A DNA stretch of 64,000 nucleotides, from contig JAJLPB010000016.1 in the NCBI GenBank assembly GCA_025548565.1, positions 62,001 to 126,000 of the forward strand, read 5' to 3'. Positions 50,656 through 59,093 of this stretch are shown piece after piece (positions within the stretch are counted from its first letter, which is position 1; every line of letters starts with the position of its first letter). The DNA comes from Rugamonas sp. A1-17 (GTDB taxonomy: Bacteria; Pseudomonadota; Gammaproteobacteria; Burkholderiales; Burkholderiaceae_D). Under the pieces are notes generated by a model that did not search any database, was not told where the DNA came from, and saw nothing but the letters and a program-made list of their open reading frames with translations. The position numbers and the translations under genes were made by a program.

Positions 50656-51894
50656 TCAGCGGCGTGGCGCCAGTCCGGCCAGCGCGGGCGGGAGGGGCGC
50701 GCCGCGCATCAAGCCCGCCAGCAGGCTGGCGCTGCCGCAGGCGAAGGTGAATCCCAGCGGCCCGTGGCCGACGTTCAGCCACAGGTTGCGGTGGCGGGTG
50801 GCGCCGATGATGGGCGCGCCGCCGGGCGTGGCCGGGCGCAGGCCGGCCCATGTCTCGGCCTGTCCGTAGTCGGCCGCGCCGGGCATGGCTTCACGGGCCA
50901 GCCGCAGCAGGCTCCGTATGCGGCGCGGATCGATGCGCCGGTCCGCGCCCACCATGTCCACCATCGCCGCCACACGCAACTGCGGGCCGATGCGCGCATA
51001 CAGCACCTTGCGCTCGAAGTCCGTCACGCTGATTTGGGGCGCGTTGTCGGCGGCGCGGATCGGTGCGGACAAGCTGTAGCCCTTGAGCGGATACAGCGGC
51101 AGGTAGATGCCGGCCCCGGCTGCCAGATCGCGGCTGGCAATGCCGGCCGCCAACACGTAATGGTCGGCGCGCAACGGGCCGGAGCTGGTATCGAGCTGGG
51201 CCACGTCGCCGCGCTTGATGTGGATGCGTGTCACGTCGCGATGCAGCACGCCGTTGAAGTTGGGATGCGCACGCAAGCGCCGCAACAGCGCCAGGCAGAA
51301 GGCATGACAGTCCGCCACCGCCTCGCCCGGATTGAAGATGCCGCCCGCCAGATCACCCTGCAAGGCCGCCAGCGCGGGTTCGCGCGAGGCGATCGCCGCT
51401 GGCGCCCACATCTCGGCATCGGCGGCGGCGAGTCCGGCGGCGTGCTCGAACAGGCGCGCGCTGCGGTACACCACCAGCTTGCCCGCGTCGCGCCAGTCGA
51501 ACTCGGACAGGGGCACGTGCGGCGACAAGTCGCTCATCGCCTTGCGGCTCAACTCGCCCAATTGCAGCAGCATGGCGGTTGTGCGGCGGCTGGCGGCCGC
51601 GTTGCAGTTGGCGAGGAAGCGCGCCAGCCAGCGCCATTGCCGCAGATCCGCCTCGGGCCGGAAGCGCAGCGGACCATCGGACTGGAGCAGCCATCGCAGC
51701 GCCTTCAACGGCACGCCGGCATCGGCCAGCGGCGACACGTAGCGGTAGCTGAGCTGGCCGCCGTTGCGGTAGCTGGCCATGCCGCCGACTTCGGCCTCGC
51801 GCTCGACCAGCGTCACGCGATAGCCGGCCTCGGCCAGCCACCAGGCCGACGTCAGGCCCACCACGCCGCCGCCGATGACGATGACTTCGCTCAT
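50656..51894 (-). CDS. dadA: D-amino acid dehydrogenase (FAD-dependent, DadA-like)
   Basis: Protein of 412 residues. The N-terminal FAD-binding motif is VIVIGGGVVGLTSAWWLAEAG, followed by the ribose-binding TLVEREAEVG and the DadA-type NGGQLSYRYVSPLAD. The C-terminal WAGLRPATPGGAPIIGATRH and LWLNVGHGPLGFTFACG close the FAD site. It oxidatively deaminates D-amino acids, mainly D-Ala, at the inner membrane. It lies 4 bases after the serine hydrolase gene and next to other cell-wall-fragment genes, so the D-Ala may come from peptidoglycan peptides. Confidence 0.9.
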   Translation of the reverse strand: MSEVIVIGGGVVGLTSAWWLAEAGYRVTLVEREAEVGGMASYRNGGQLSYRYVSPLADAGVPLKALRWLLQSDGPLRFRPEADLRQWRWLARFLANCNAAASRRTTAMLLQLGELSRKAMSDLSPHVPLSEFDWRDAGKLVVYRSARLFEHAAGLAAADAEMWAPAAIASREPALAALQGDLAGGIFNPGEAVADCHAFCLALLRRLRAHPNFNGVLHRDVTRIHIKRGDVAQLDTSSGPLRADHYVLAAGIASRDLAAGAGIYLPLYPLKGYSLSAPIRAADNAPQISVTDFERKVLYARIGPQLRVAAMVDMVGADRRIDPRRIRSLLRLAREAMPGAADYGQAETWAGLRPATPGGAPIIGATRHRNLWLNVGHGPLGFTFACGSASLLAGLMRGAPLPPALAGLAPRR

Positions 51895-51898
51895 CGCT

Positions 51899-53161
51899 TC
51901 ACCTGCCGAGTATGGCGTGACGGTACAGCGCGGTCAGGATGCGCTCTTCGCTGCGCGTCATCGCCGAGTAGCGGCCGGGATTGCTGTCCGGGTCGGTGCC
52001 GGTGCCGCCGATCAGCGACACCATGCCGTTGCCGCGCTGCAGATCCACCACGAAGGTCGAGATCAAGCCGTAGGCGTCGCCCAGGTGGCCGGCGGCGTTG
52101 AAACCTTCGCCCTCGACCAGCCGGCCGCGCCCGAAGCGCTGGTTGCCCAGTCCCCAGCTTTGATACAGGCCGCGATAGGTGTCGCCGTTGCTGCCGTTGT
52201 GCTTCCACTGCTGGCTGAACATCAGCGCCACCGATTCGGGCTGGAGGATCTGGCGGTCCTGGTAGCGGCCGTGCTGGATCAGCATCAGCATCACCTTGCC
52301 GAGGTCGGCGGCCGAGATGCGCAGGCCGCCGGTCGGGCTGAACAGCGTGCCGTTGCTGCCGATGACGTAGGCGGCGATGTTGGCGGGCGCGGCCGGCGGG
52401 CGGACGCTGTAGTCGTCCACCTGCGCGATCCACGGGCCGTCGGGATTCCACACCTCGGTGTCGACGGTGCGCTTGCGATACAAGGTCGCCACGTTGTCGA
52501 TTTCCCCGGCCGTGAATTCGGCTGGATTGTAGCCGCCGCGCAGCCCCATCGGATCGAGCAGCAGGCGCTTCATCAGGCGGTCGAAGCGCTCGCCGCTGAC
52601 TTTTTCCATGATGGTGCCGATCACGCCCCAGTTCAGGTTGGTGTACATGAAGTAGTCGCCCGGACCGGCCTCGCTGGCCCACATGCCGGGCGCGCCGCTG
52701 GTCAGCTGGTCGCGGATGGCGACGTCCGCACCCCAGAAGTAGCCTGCCTCGTCGCGCAGGGACGAGGTGTGCGTCAGCAGCATGCGCAGGGTGATGGGAC
52801 GGTCGGGAAAGTGGGGATTGCGCAGCGCATAGCCGAGGTACTGGCCGACATCCGTGTCCAGCTCGAGCAGATGCTGCTCGATCAACCGCATCACGCCGAA
52901 CGTCGTCATCATCTTGGAAATGGAGGCGATGCGGTACATGGTGTCCGCGTTGGCCGGCGCGGCCGCGGCGCCGATGCGGCGCTGGCCGGTCTGGAATTGA
53001 TATTGCACCTTGCCGCCGCGCACGGCCAGCACCGACAGGCTGGCCAGCGGCATCGCCGGGTCGGCCGCCACGGCGGCCAGTTCCTGGTCCAAGGTCGCGG
53101 CCATGCCGCTGGCGCCCGCCATCAACAGCATGCCCATCAATGCCTGCATTTCTCGTTTCAT
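51899..53161 (-). CDS. Secreted serine hydrolase, class C beta-lactamase/DD-peptidase family
   Basis: Protein of 420 residues starting at ATG 53161 with a signal peptide (LMGMLLMAGASGMAA). The penicillin-binding fold motifs are present: S-x-x-K in YRIASISKM, Y-x-N in FMYTNLNWG and a His-x-Gly motif in AAGHLGDAYG, which replaces KTG. This pattern is that of the AmpC-like serine hydrolase family, which includes D-aminopeptidases and esterases, so resistance to beta-lactams cannot be assumed. Its neighbours (dadA, murQ, ldcA) favour release of D-amino acids from peptides in the periplasm. Confidence 0.88.
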   Translation of the reverse strand: MKREMQALMGMLLMAGASGMAATLDQELAAVAADPAMPLASLSVLAVRGGKVQYQFQTGQRRIGAAAAPANADTMYRIASISKMMTTFGVMRLIEQHLLELDTDVGQYLGYALRNPHFPDRPITLRMLLTHTSSLRDEAGYFWGADVAIRDQLTSGAPGMWASEAGPGDYFMYTNLNWGVIGTIMEKVSGERFDRLMKRLLLDPMGLRGGYNPAEFTAGEIDNVATLYRKRTVDTEVWNPDGPWIAQVDDYSVRPPAAPANIAAYVIGSNGTLFSPTGGLRISAADLGKVMLMLIQHGRYQDRQILQPESVALMFSQQWKHNGSNGDTYRGLYQSWGLGNQRFGRGRLVEGEGFNAAGHLGDAYGLISTFVVDLQRGNGMVSLIGGTGTDPDSNPGRYSAMTRSEERILTALYRHAILGR

Positions 53162-53312
53162 GTGGGGCCTGTAGTGTACTCGATGGCAGCGAGAATACTG
53201 TGCGCGGGTGGTGGTCGCCAATGAAAACCGGCTGTAACCGTATAACTTTTCGGAATGCCTTCCTGGCAAGCTTTCATGGGCGCAGGCGCTTGTTCAAGAC
53301 TACACTTTCTGC

Positions 53313-54197
53313 ATGCTCAACACTGAACGCCCCAGTCAGGAACATGCCGGCCTGGACGAGTACCCGGTCCCCAAGCTGGTCGGCACGCTGATCGCCGACC
53401 AGTTCGAGGCCGTCGCCGCCGTCCAGGCCGCCGCCGGCGCGATCGCCGCAGCGGTCGAGGCCGCCGTGCCGCGCATCGCCGCCGGGGGACGGCTGATCTA
53501 CGTCGGCGCCGGCACCTCGGGGCGCCTGGGCGTGCTCGACGGTGTGGAGCTGCATCCGACCTTCTCGTGGCCGCATGAGCGCGCTTTGTCGCTGCTGGCC
53601 GGCGGCAAGCGCGCCATGTTCGCGGCGGTGGAGGGCGCGGAGGACGATGCCAGGCAAGGCGGCCTCGACCTGGCCGCCTTGCTGCCGCAACGCGACGATG
53701 TGGTGCTGCTGCTGGCCGCGTCCGGCAGCACGCCGTATGTGCTGGGCGCGCTGGACGCGGCCCTGGCCTCCGGCGCGCTGACCATCGGCATCGCCAACAA
53801 TGCCGAGGCGCCGGTCGCCATGCGGGCCGAGCTGGGCATCACGCTCGACACCGGCCCCGAGGTCATCTCCGGCAGCACGCGCCTGAAAGCCGGCACCTCG
53901 CAAAAGATCGTGCTCAACACCATCTCCAGCGCCATCATGGTCAGGCTGAACAAAGTCTACGGCAACCTGATGGTCGACATGAAGGCCACCAACGCCAAGC
54001 TGCTGCGCCGCGCGGTGGCGCTGACCATGCACGCCACCGGCGCCGACGAGGCCAGCGCCCGCTTCGTGCTGGAGCAGTGCGACCACCACGTCAAGGTCGC
54101 CATCGTGGTGCTGCTGCGGCAGATCCCGGTGGCGCGGGCGCGCCAGCTGCTGGCCCAGGCTCATGGCAGCGTTCGCTCGGCACTCCTGCTACAGTAG
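53313..54197 (+). CDS. murQ: N-acetylmuramic acid 6-phosphate etherase
   Basis: Protein of 294 residues, the usual MurQ length. The start is ATG 53313. Conserved segments are RLIYVGAGTSGRLGVLDGVE, FSWPHERALSLLAGG, LLLAASGSTPYVLGALD and the KAGTSQKIVLNTISSAIM block in the C-terminal part of the SIS domain. It cleaves the lactyl ether of MurNAc-6-P to give GlcNAc-6-P and D-lactate, a key step in reuse of the murein sugar. No MurP, AnmK or NagZ is encoded in the window. It is divergent from the serine hydrolase across a 151-base gap and is followed after 24 bases by a LysR gene. Confidence 0.96.
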   Translation: MLNTERPSQEHAGLDEYPVPKLVGTLIADQFEAVAAVQAAAGAIAAAVEAAVPRIAAGGRLIYVGAGTSGRLGVLDGVELHPTFSWPHERALSLLAGGKRAMFAAVEGAEDDARQGGLDLAALLPQRDDVVLLLAASGSTPYVLGALDAALASGALTIGIANNAEAPVAMRAELGITLDTGPEVISGSTRLKAGTSQKIVLNTISSAIMVRLNKVYGNLMVDMKATNAKLLRRAVALTMHATGADEASARFVLEQCDHHVKVAIVVLLRQIPVARARQLLAQAHGSVRSALLLQ

Positions 54198-54222
54198 CGC
54201 ATCGTCATAGCGAAAGAGGAAG

Positions 54223-55128
54223 ATGCGGCTGCGTCACATAGAAGTTTTTCACGCCATCATGCAGGTCGGTACCATCAGCGGCGCGGCGCAAGTGCTGCAC
54301 ATCTCGCAGCCGGCCGTGACCAAGGTCCTGCAACACTGCGAGCTGCAACTGGGCATGCCCTTGTTCGAACGCGTGCGCGGCAAGCTGTACCCCAAGCCGG
54401 AGGCGCACCGCCTGTTCGCCGAGACCGAAAAACTGAACCGCGACCTGCAAGGCATCCGCCGCCTGGCCGCCAGCCTCAAGGGCCGCGCGGTGGAGACCAT
54501 CCGCCTGGTGGCGACGCCGACCCTGGCCGCCAGCGTGCTGCCGCAGGCGATGAGCAACTGGCGCCGCGCCTTCGCCGACACCCGCTGCGAGCTGGCGACC
54601 CACCACACCAGCGAGATCGTCAACACCCTGCGCCTGGGCGAGGCCGACCTCGGCCTGTCGCTGCAGGACCCGCGCCATCCCGGCATCGTCGCCGAGCCGA
54701 TCGCGCAGGGCGTGATGACGGTGATCGCGCCGCGCGGCCGCTGGTCCGCCGCGCAGCAGGCGCAGCCGTTTTCCGCGCCCGAGCTGGAAGGCGAGCTGAT
54801 AGGCTACGCCGACAACGATCCGCTCGGCGACCTGGTGCTGGCGGCCTGCGAGGCGCAGGGCATGCAGCCGCACTTCCACACCGTGGTGCAAACCTACCAG
54901 ATCGCCCGTTCATTGGTGGAGACGGGCGGCGGCATGGCGGTGGTAGATCCGTTCACCGCCGCGTCCGGGCGCGGACATCTTCAAAGCCGGCCGTGGACGC
55001 CGGAAATCCCTATCCAGCTGTATCTGCTGACTCCGGCCCACGCGCCGCTCTCCCACGGCGCCAGCCAGCTGGCCCGCAGCATCGCCGAGGCCGCCCGAGT
55101 GCTGTTGACTCCGGGAAATGTGGTTTAA
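54223..55128 (+). CDS. LysR family transcriptional regulator
   Basis: Protein of 301 residues. The helix-turn-helix region (RLRHIEVFHAIMQVGTISGA, AQVLHISQPAVTKVLQHCE) and the effector domain (TIRLVATPTLAASVLPQAM) identify it. Its position between murQ and the TonB-dependent receptor, in the same direction and with a gap of 24 bases to murQ, suggests that it controls this catabolic locus. An amino-sugar or muropeptide effector would fit but is inference. Confidence 0.93.
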   Translation: MRLRHIEVFHAIMQVGTISGAAQVLHISQPAVTKVLQHCELQLGMPLFERVRGKLYPKPEAHRLFAETEKLNRDLQGIRRLAASLKGRAVETIRLVATPTLAASVLPQAMSNWRRAFADTRCELATHHTSEIVNTLRLGEADLGLSLQDPRHPGIVAEPIAQGVMTVIAPRGRWSAAQQAQPFSAPELEGELIGYADNDPLGDLVLAACEAQGMQPHFHTVVQTYQIARSLVETGGGMAVVDPFTAASGRGHLQSRPWTPEIPIQLYLLTPAHAPLSHGASQLARSIAEAARVLLTPGNVV

Positions 55129-55296
55129 AAGATACAAATGTCTTTCCTGAAAGTTACTCCGACTGGCATGCTGCGGGGGAGAGCGCCACTACATGACTAA
55201 AAGTTATACGGACAAAAGCTATTTTCATTGGCTGGTCAATGTTGCAAGGCGCTAATCTGGAAAAATAAGCATTCAGATTCACCACAGGGAGAGACC

Positions 55297-58053
55297 GTGA
55301 AGGTTAAAAAACTGGCGCATGCGATTGCGCTGATGGGTGTATTCGTCCCGGCCGCTGGTCCGGTGTTGGCGCAGGAAGTCATGCAGCGCGTGGAAATCAC
55401 AGGCAGCAGCATCAAGCGCCTGGCGAAAGAGGGCGCCTTGCCGGTGCAGGTGATCAACTACGACACCATCGAGAAATCCGGCATCACCAGCACCGAGCAG
55501 TTGATCCGCAGCCTGTCGGCCAACGGCACCGGCGCCGACAACATGACTTCGGGGAACAACGTGTTCGGCGCGGATGCCGACCGCGTCAGCGGCGGCGCCT
55601 CGTACGCGTCGCTGCGCGGGCTCGGGCCCAACAGCACGCTGGTGCTGCTCAATGGACGCCGCATCGCCACCTTCGGCGCCAGCGCCAAGGCGGTCGACCT
55701 GAACGCCATCCCGCTGGGCGCGATCCAGCGCGTGGAGATCCTCAAGGACGGCGCCTCGGCGATCTACGGCACCGACGCCATCGGCGGCGTCATCAACTTC
55801 ATCCTGCGCACCGACTACCACGGCGCCGAAGTCTCGCTCAACGACAACTTCACCCAGCATGGCGGCGGCGCCACGCGCAGGCTGTCGCTGCTGGGCGGCG
55901 TCGGCTCGGTGCAGAAGGACGGCTTCAACGTCATGGGCAGCGTCACCTATGACAACAATGAAAAGCTCAGCTCGCGCGACCGCTCGTTCGCCAACGGCTA
56001 CCAGCCCGAGCGCGGCCTGTCGCCGGACACCACCGGCACGCCGTTCGCCAACCAGCTGAGCGGCGCAGGCACCGCGCTCGGCACCGGCTTCAAGCGGCCG
56101 GGCGACAACACCACCTACCTGCAGGCCAATCCGTTGAGCTTCCAGGGCAAGTGCGACAGCATCCCCGGCATGTCGCAGTACCAGACCGCGCTGTGGAAGG
56201 ACGTCACCGCCGCCACGCGCAGCACCTATTCCTGCGCCTACGACTACGGCGCCGACTACATCATCAGCGTTCCGGTCGAGCGCCTGAACGCGGTCGGGCG
56301 CGGCACGCTGCAGATCAGTCCGGACCACAAGCTGTTCGTCGAGGCGCTGTACGGCCACAACAAGGCCCTGGCGGAGTTCACGCCGGTGCAGATCCAGACC
56401 TCGCTGGCCAACGGCAATGCCTATCCGGTCGGCGGCGCCTACTACCAGGACTTGTCGGCCTACATCCCGACCTTCGACAAGACCAAGCCCATCATCTACA
56501 AATGGCGTGCCGATGCGTGGGGCAACCGCAAGCAGGAAAACGTCACCGACAACCTGCGCCTGCTGGTCGGCGCCGAAGGCGTCCTGTTCGGCAAGTGGGA
56601 TTACCGCGCGGGCTTCTCGCATGGCGAAAGCACCACCAAGACCGCGCTGCTGGACGGCTACGGCTACACCAGCCAGATCTTCGCGGCGCTGGGTAGCGGC
56701 AAGATCAATCCGTGGCTGACCGCCGGCCAGACGCAGACGCCGGAAGCGATGCAACTGGTCGAGTCGACCAAGTTCCGTGGCGCTTTCCAGCACGGCAAAA
56801 CCACACTGACGCAGCTGGACGGCAACCTGTCCGGCGAGATATGGCAATTGCCGGCCGGCGCGGTGTCGATGGCGGTCGGCTTCGACCTGCGCCGCGAGGG
56901 CTACGACTTCGGGCAGGATGTCGACGCCACGCAGATCCTGCTATCGCCGGGCAATGCCGCGCTGAGCGATGCGAGCCGCAATATCAAGGCGGTCTACACC
57001 GAGCTGATCGTGCCGATCACCAAGGAACTGGAAACGCAGCTGGCCGTGCGCCGCGACCACTACAGCTTGTTCGGCTCGACCACCAATCCGAAGGTCTCGT
57101 TCCGCTACCAGCCCAGCAGCATGCTGGTGTTCCGTGGCTCGGCCAACAAGGGCTTCCTGGCGCCGAGCTTCACGCAGCTGTACTCCGGCCGCTTGTTGCA
57201 GGAACTGCCGAACGGCACCATCGACCCGATCTTCTGCCCAACCCATCCCGGCGATCCGGCCTTCTGCGCCATTGCGCGCCTGCCGTACTTCAGCGGCGGC
57301 GACCCCGCGCTGAAGCCGGAAACGTCGAAGCAGGGCAGCTTGGGCATGGTGATCGAACCGGTGCACGGCTACTCGGCGTCGCTCGACTACTGGGCGGTCA
57401 ACTCGCAGAACCGCATCCTGAACCGCACGCCGCAAGTGGTGCTGGCCAATGCCGCGCTGCTGTCCCAGAACATCGTCCGCAACCCGGACAACACCATCGC
57501 CTATGTGAACGCGGGCTGGATCAACGCGGCCGGCATCAAGACGCGTGGCGCCGACCTGAGCTTGCACGGCGAAGGCAAGGTCAACGCCTACAAGTGGATC
57601 TTCAACCTGGACGGCACTTACACGCAGAGCTTCAAGTTCGCCGAGATCGAAGGCCAGCCGTACAAGGAATACGTCGGCAACTTCTACACCCGTGACCTGT
57701 ACCTGCGCTGGAAGCACAACGCCAGCATCACACTGGCACGGGGGAATTGGAGCGGCATGCTGGTCCAGAACTACAGCTCCGGCTACAAGGATCAGTTGCC
57801 TGACGGCGGCAAGGCGCCGCCGCCACCGGGCTTCAATCCGGACGTGAAGGCCTACACCAAGTACGACTTGTCGGCCTCATACACCGGCTTCAAGAACGTG
57901 ACGATCACGCTCGGCATCCAGAACCTGCTGGACACCAATCCGCCATTCACCGCGCACAACGTGGACGAGGTGGTGGGCGCCGGTTGGGACCCACGGGTGG
58001 CCGATCCGCGCGGGCGCTCGCTCAACGTCCTGCTCAAGTACCAGTTCCTGTAA
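55297..58053 (+). CDS. TonB-dependent receptor
   Basis: Protein of 918 residues. I use GTG 55297, preceded by AGGGAGA, which gives a signal peptide (KKLAHAIALMGVFVPAAGPVLAQ by key residues). The plug domain is clear: VEITGSSIKRL, YASLRGLGPNSTLVLLNGRR and ILKDGASAIYGTDAIGGVIN. The remainder is a 22-stranded-type barrel ending LNVLLKYQFL with a terminal hydrophobic residue. It imports a substrate across the outer membrane using TonB energy. The stop codon overlaps the start of the LD-carboxypeptidase gene (TAATG), so the substrate may well be a peptidoglycan fragment. There is no siderophore gene nearby. Confidence 0.94.
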   Translation: MKVKKLAHAIALMGVFVPAAGPVLAQEVMQRVEITGSSIKRLAKEGALPVQVINYDTIEKSGITSTEQLIRSLSANGTGADNMTSGNNVFGADADRVSGGASYASLRGLGPNSTLVLLNGRRIATFGASAKAVDLNAIPLGAIQRVEILKDGASAIYGTDAIGGVINFILRTDYHGAEVSLNDNFTQHGGGATRRLSLLGGVGSVQKDGFNVMGSVTYDNNEKLSSRDRSFANGYQPERGLSPDTTGTPFANQLSGAGTALGTGFKRPGDNTTYLQANPLSFQGKCDSIPGMSQYQTALWKDVTAATRSTYSCAYDYGADYIISVPVERLNAVGRGTLQISPDHKLFVEALYGHNKALAEFTPVQIQTSLANGNAYPVGGAYYQDLSAYIPTFDKTKPIIYKWRADAWGNRKQENVTDNLRLLVGAEGVLFGKWDYRAGFSHGESTTKTALLDGYGYTSQIFAALGSGKINPWLTAGQTQTPEAMQLVESTKFRGAFQHGKTTLTQLDGNLSGEIWQLPAGAVSMAVGFDLRREGYDFGQDVDATQILLSPGNAALSDASRNIKAVYTELIVPITKELETQLAVRRDHYSLFGSTTNPKVSFRYQPSSMLVFRGSANKGFLAPSFTQLYSGRLLQELPNGTIDPIFCPTHPGDPAFCAIARLPYFSGGDPALKPETSKQGSLGMVIEPVHGYSASLDYWAVNSQNRILNRTPQVVLANAALLSQNIVRNPDNTIAYVNAGWINAAGIKTRGADLSLHGEGKVNAYKWIFNLDGTYTQSFKFAEIEGQPYKEYVGNFYTRDLYLRWKHNASITLARGNWSGMLVQNYSSGYKDQLPDGGKAPPPPGFNPDVKAYTKYDLSASYTGFKNVTITLGIQNLLDTNPPFTAHNVDEVVGAGWDPRVADPRGRSLNVLLKYQFL

Positions 58054-59084
58054 TGTCCACGGCGAACGGCCGGCGGCGGTTCGGCCATCTGCTGGCCGCC
58101 GCCGCGCTGGGAGCGGGCGCTTTGCCGGCGTCCGCCGCTCCCGTGAGGAAAAGAGCGATGCGACTGATCAAACCACAGCGCCTGCAGCCGGGCGACCTGG
58201 TCGGCCTGATCGCGCCGGCCGGCCACACCAACGACGCCTCGCTGGCCGAGGCCGTCGCCAACATCGAGTCGCTCGGCCTGCGGGTGCGCTTGGGCGACAA
58301 CGTCACCTACATCTACGGCAATTACGCCGGCACGGTCGAACAGCGGCTGGCCGACCTGCACGCGATGTTCCGCGATCCCGAAATCAAGGCGGTATGGGCG
58401 GTGCGCGGCGGTTCCGGCTGCATCTCGCTGCTGGAGCATATCGACTACCGGCTGATCCGCGCGCATCCGAAGGTGCTCATCGGCTACTCGGACATCACCT
58501 GCCTGCACCTTGCGCTTCTCAAAAAATGCGGACTGGTCACGTTTCACGGCCCGGTGGGCTCGTCCACTTTTTCGGACTACTCGGTGGCGCAGATGCGCAG
58601 CGTGCTGATGTCGCCGCAGGACAGCTACACCATCGCCATGTCGGCCGACAATCCGCCGCCGCGCACCGTGCATGGCGGCGTCGCCACCGGACGGCTCATC
58701 GGCGGCAACCTGTCGCTGGTCAGTGCACTGGCGGGCACCCCATACGCGGCCGACTTCAAGGACGCCATCCTCTACCTGGAGGAAGTCAACGAGGAACCCT
58801 ACCGCATCGACCGCATGATGACGCAACTCCAGCTCAGCCAGGGCTACCGCAACGCCGCCGCCGTCATGCTGGGCATCTTTGAAAATTGCGAAGGCGTCGA
58901 CGGCGAGAGCGCGCTGTCGCTGGATGACACGGTTGACCAGCACCTGCTGCCGCTGACACGGCCCGCCGTGGCCGGCTATTCCTTCGGCCACATCCGCCAC
59001 CAGTTCACGCTACCGGTCGGCCTGCGCGCCAGGCTCGACACGGCACAGCAAACGCTGACCTTGCTGGAACCTGCGGTGACATAG
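58053..59084 (+). CDS. ldcA: LD-carboxypeptidase (S66 family), long form with Tat-type signal
   Basis: Protein of 343 residues from ATG 58053, which overlaps the receptor stop as TAATG. The N-terminus has a twin-arginine pattern (RRRFGHLLAAAALG ending in ASA), which would send the enzyme to the periplasm. A second ATG at 58158 (MRLIKPQRLQPGDLVG) is preceded by AGGAAAAGAG and would give the usual cytoplasmic LdcA. The catalytic set is present: nucleophile Ser in LIGYSDITCL, Glu in YLEEVNEEPYRIDRM and His in SFGHIRHQF. S66 enzymes remove the terminal D-Ala from murein tetrapeptides. Export, if real, would let the cell trim muropeptides straight after uptake. Confidence 0.92.
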   Translation: MSTANGRRRFGHLLAAAALGAGALPASAAPVRKRAMRLIKPQRLQPGDLVGLIAPAGHTNDASLAEAVANIESLGLRVRLGDNVTYIYGNYAGTVEQRLADLHAMFRDPEIKAVWAVRGGSGCISLLEHIDYRLIRAHPKVLIGYSDITCLHLALLKKCGLVTFHGPVGSSTFSDYSVAQMRSVLMSPQDSYTIAMSADNPPPRTVHGGVATGRLIGGNLSLVSALAGTPYAADFKDAILYLEEVNEEPYRIDRMMTQLQLSQGYRNAAAVMLGIFENCEGVDGESALSLDDTVDQHLLPLTRPAVAGYSFGHIRHQFTLPVGLRARLDTAQQTLTLLEPAVT

Positions 59085-59093
59085 GTCCAGTGC

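Noticed and set aside
51899..53161. Beta-lactam resistance gene (AmpC)
   Set aside because: The third motif is His-x-Gly and not KTG. The wider serine-hydrolase family has these motifs without beta-lactamase activity, and the neighbours point to peptide hydrolysis.
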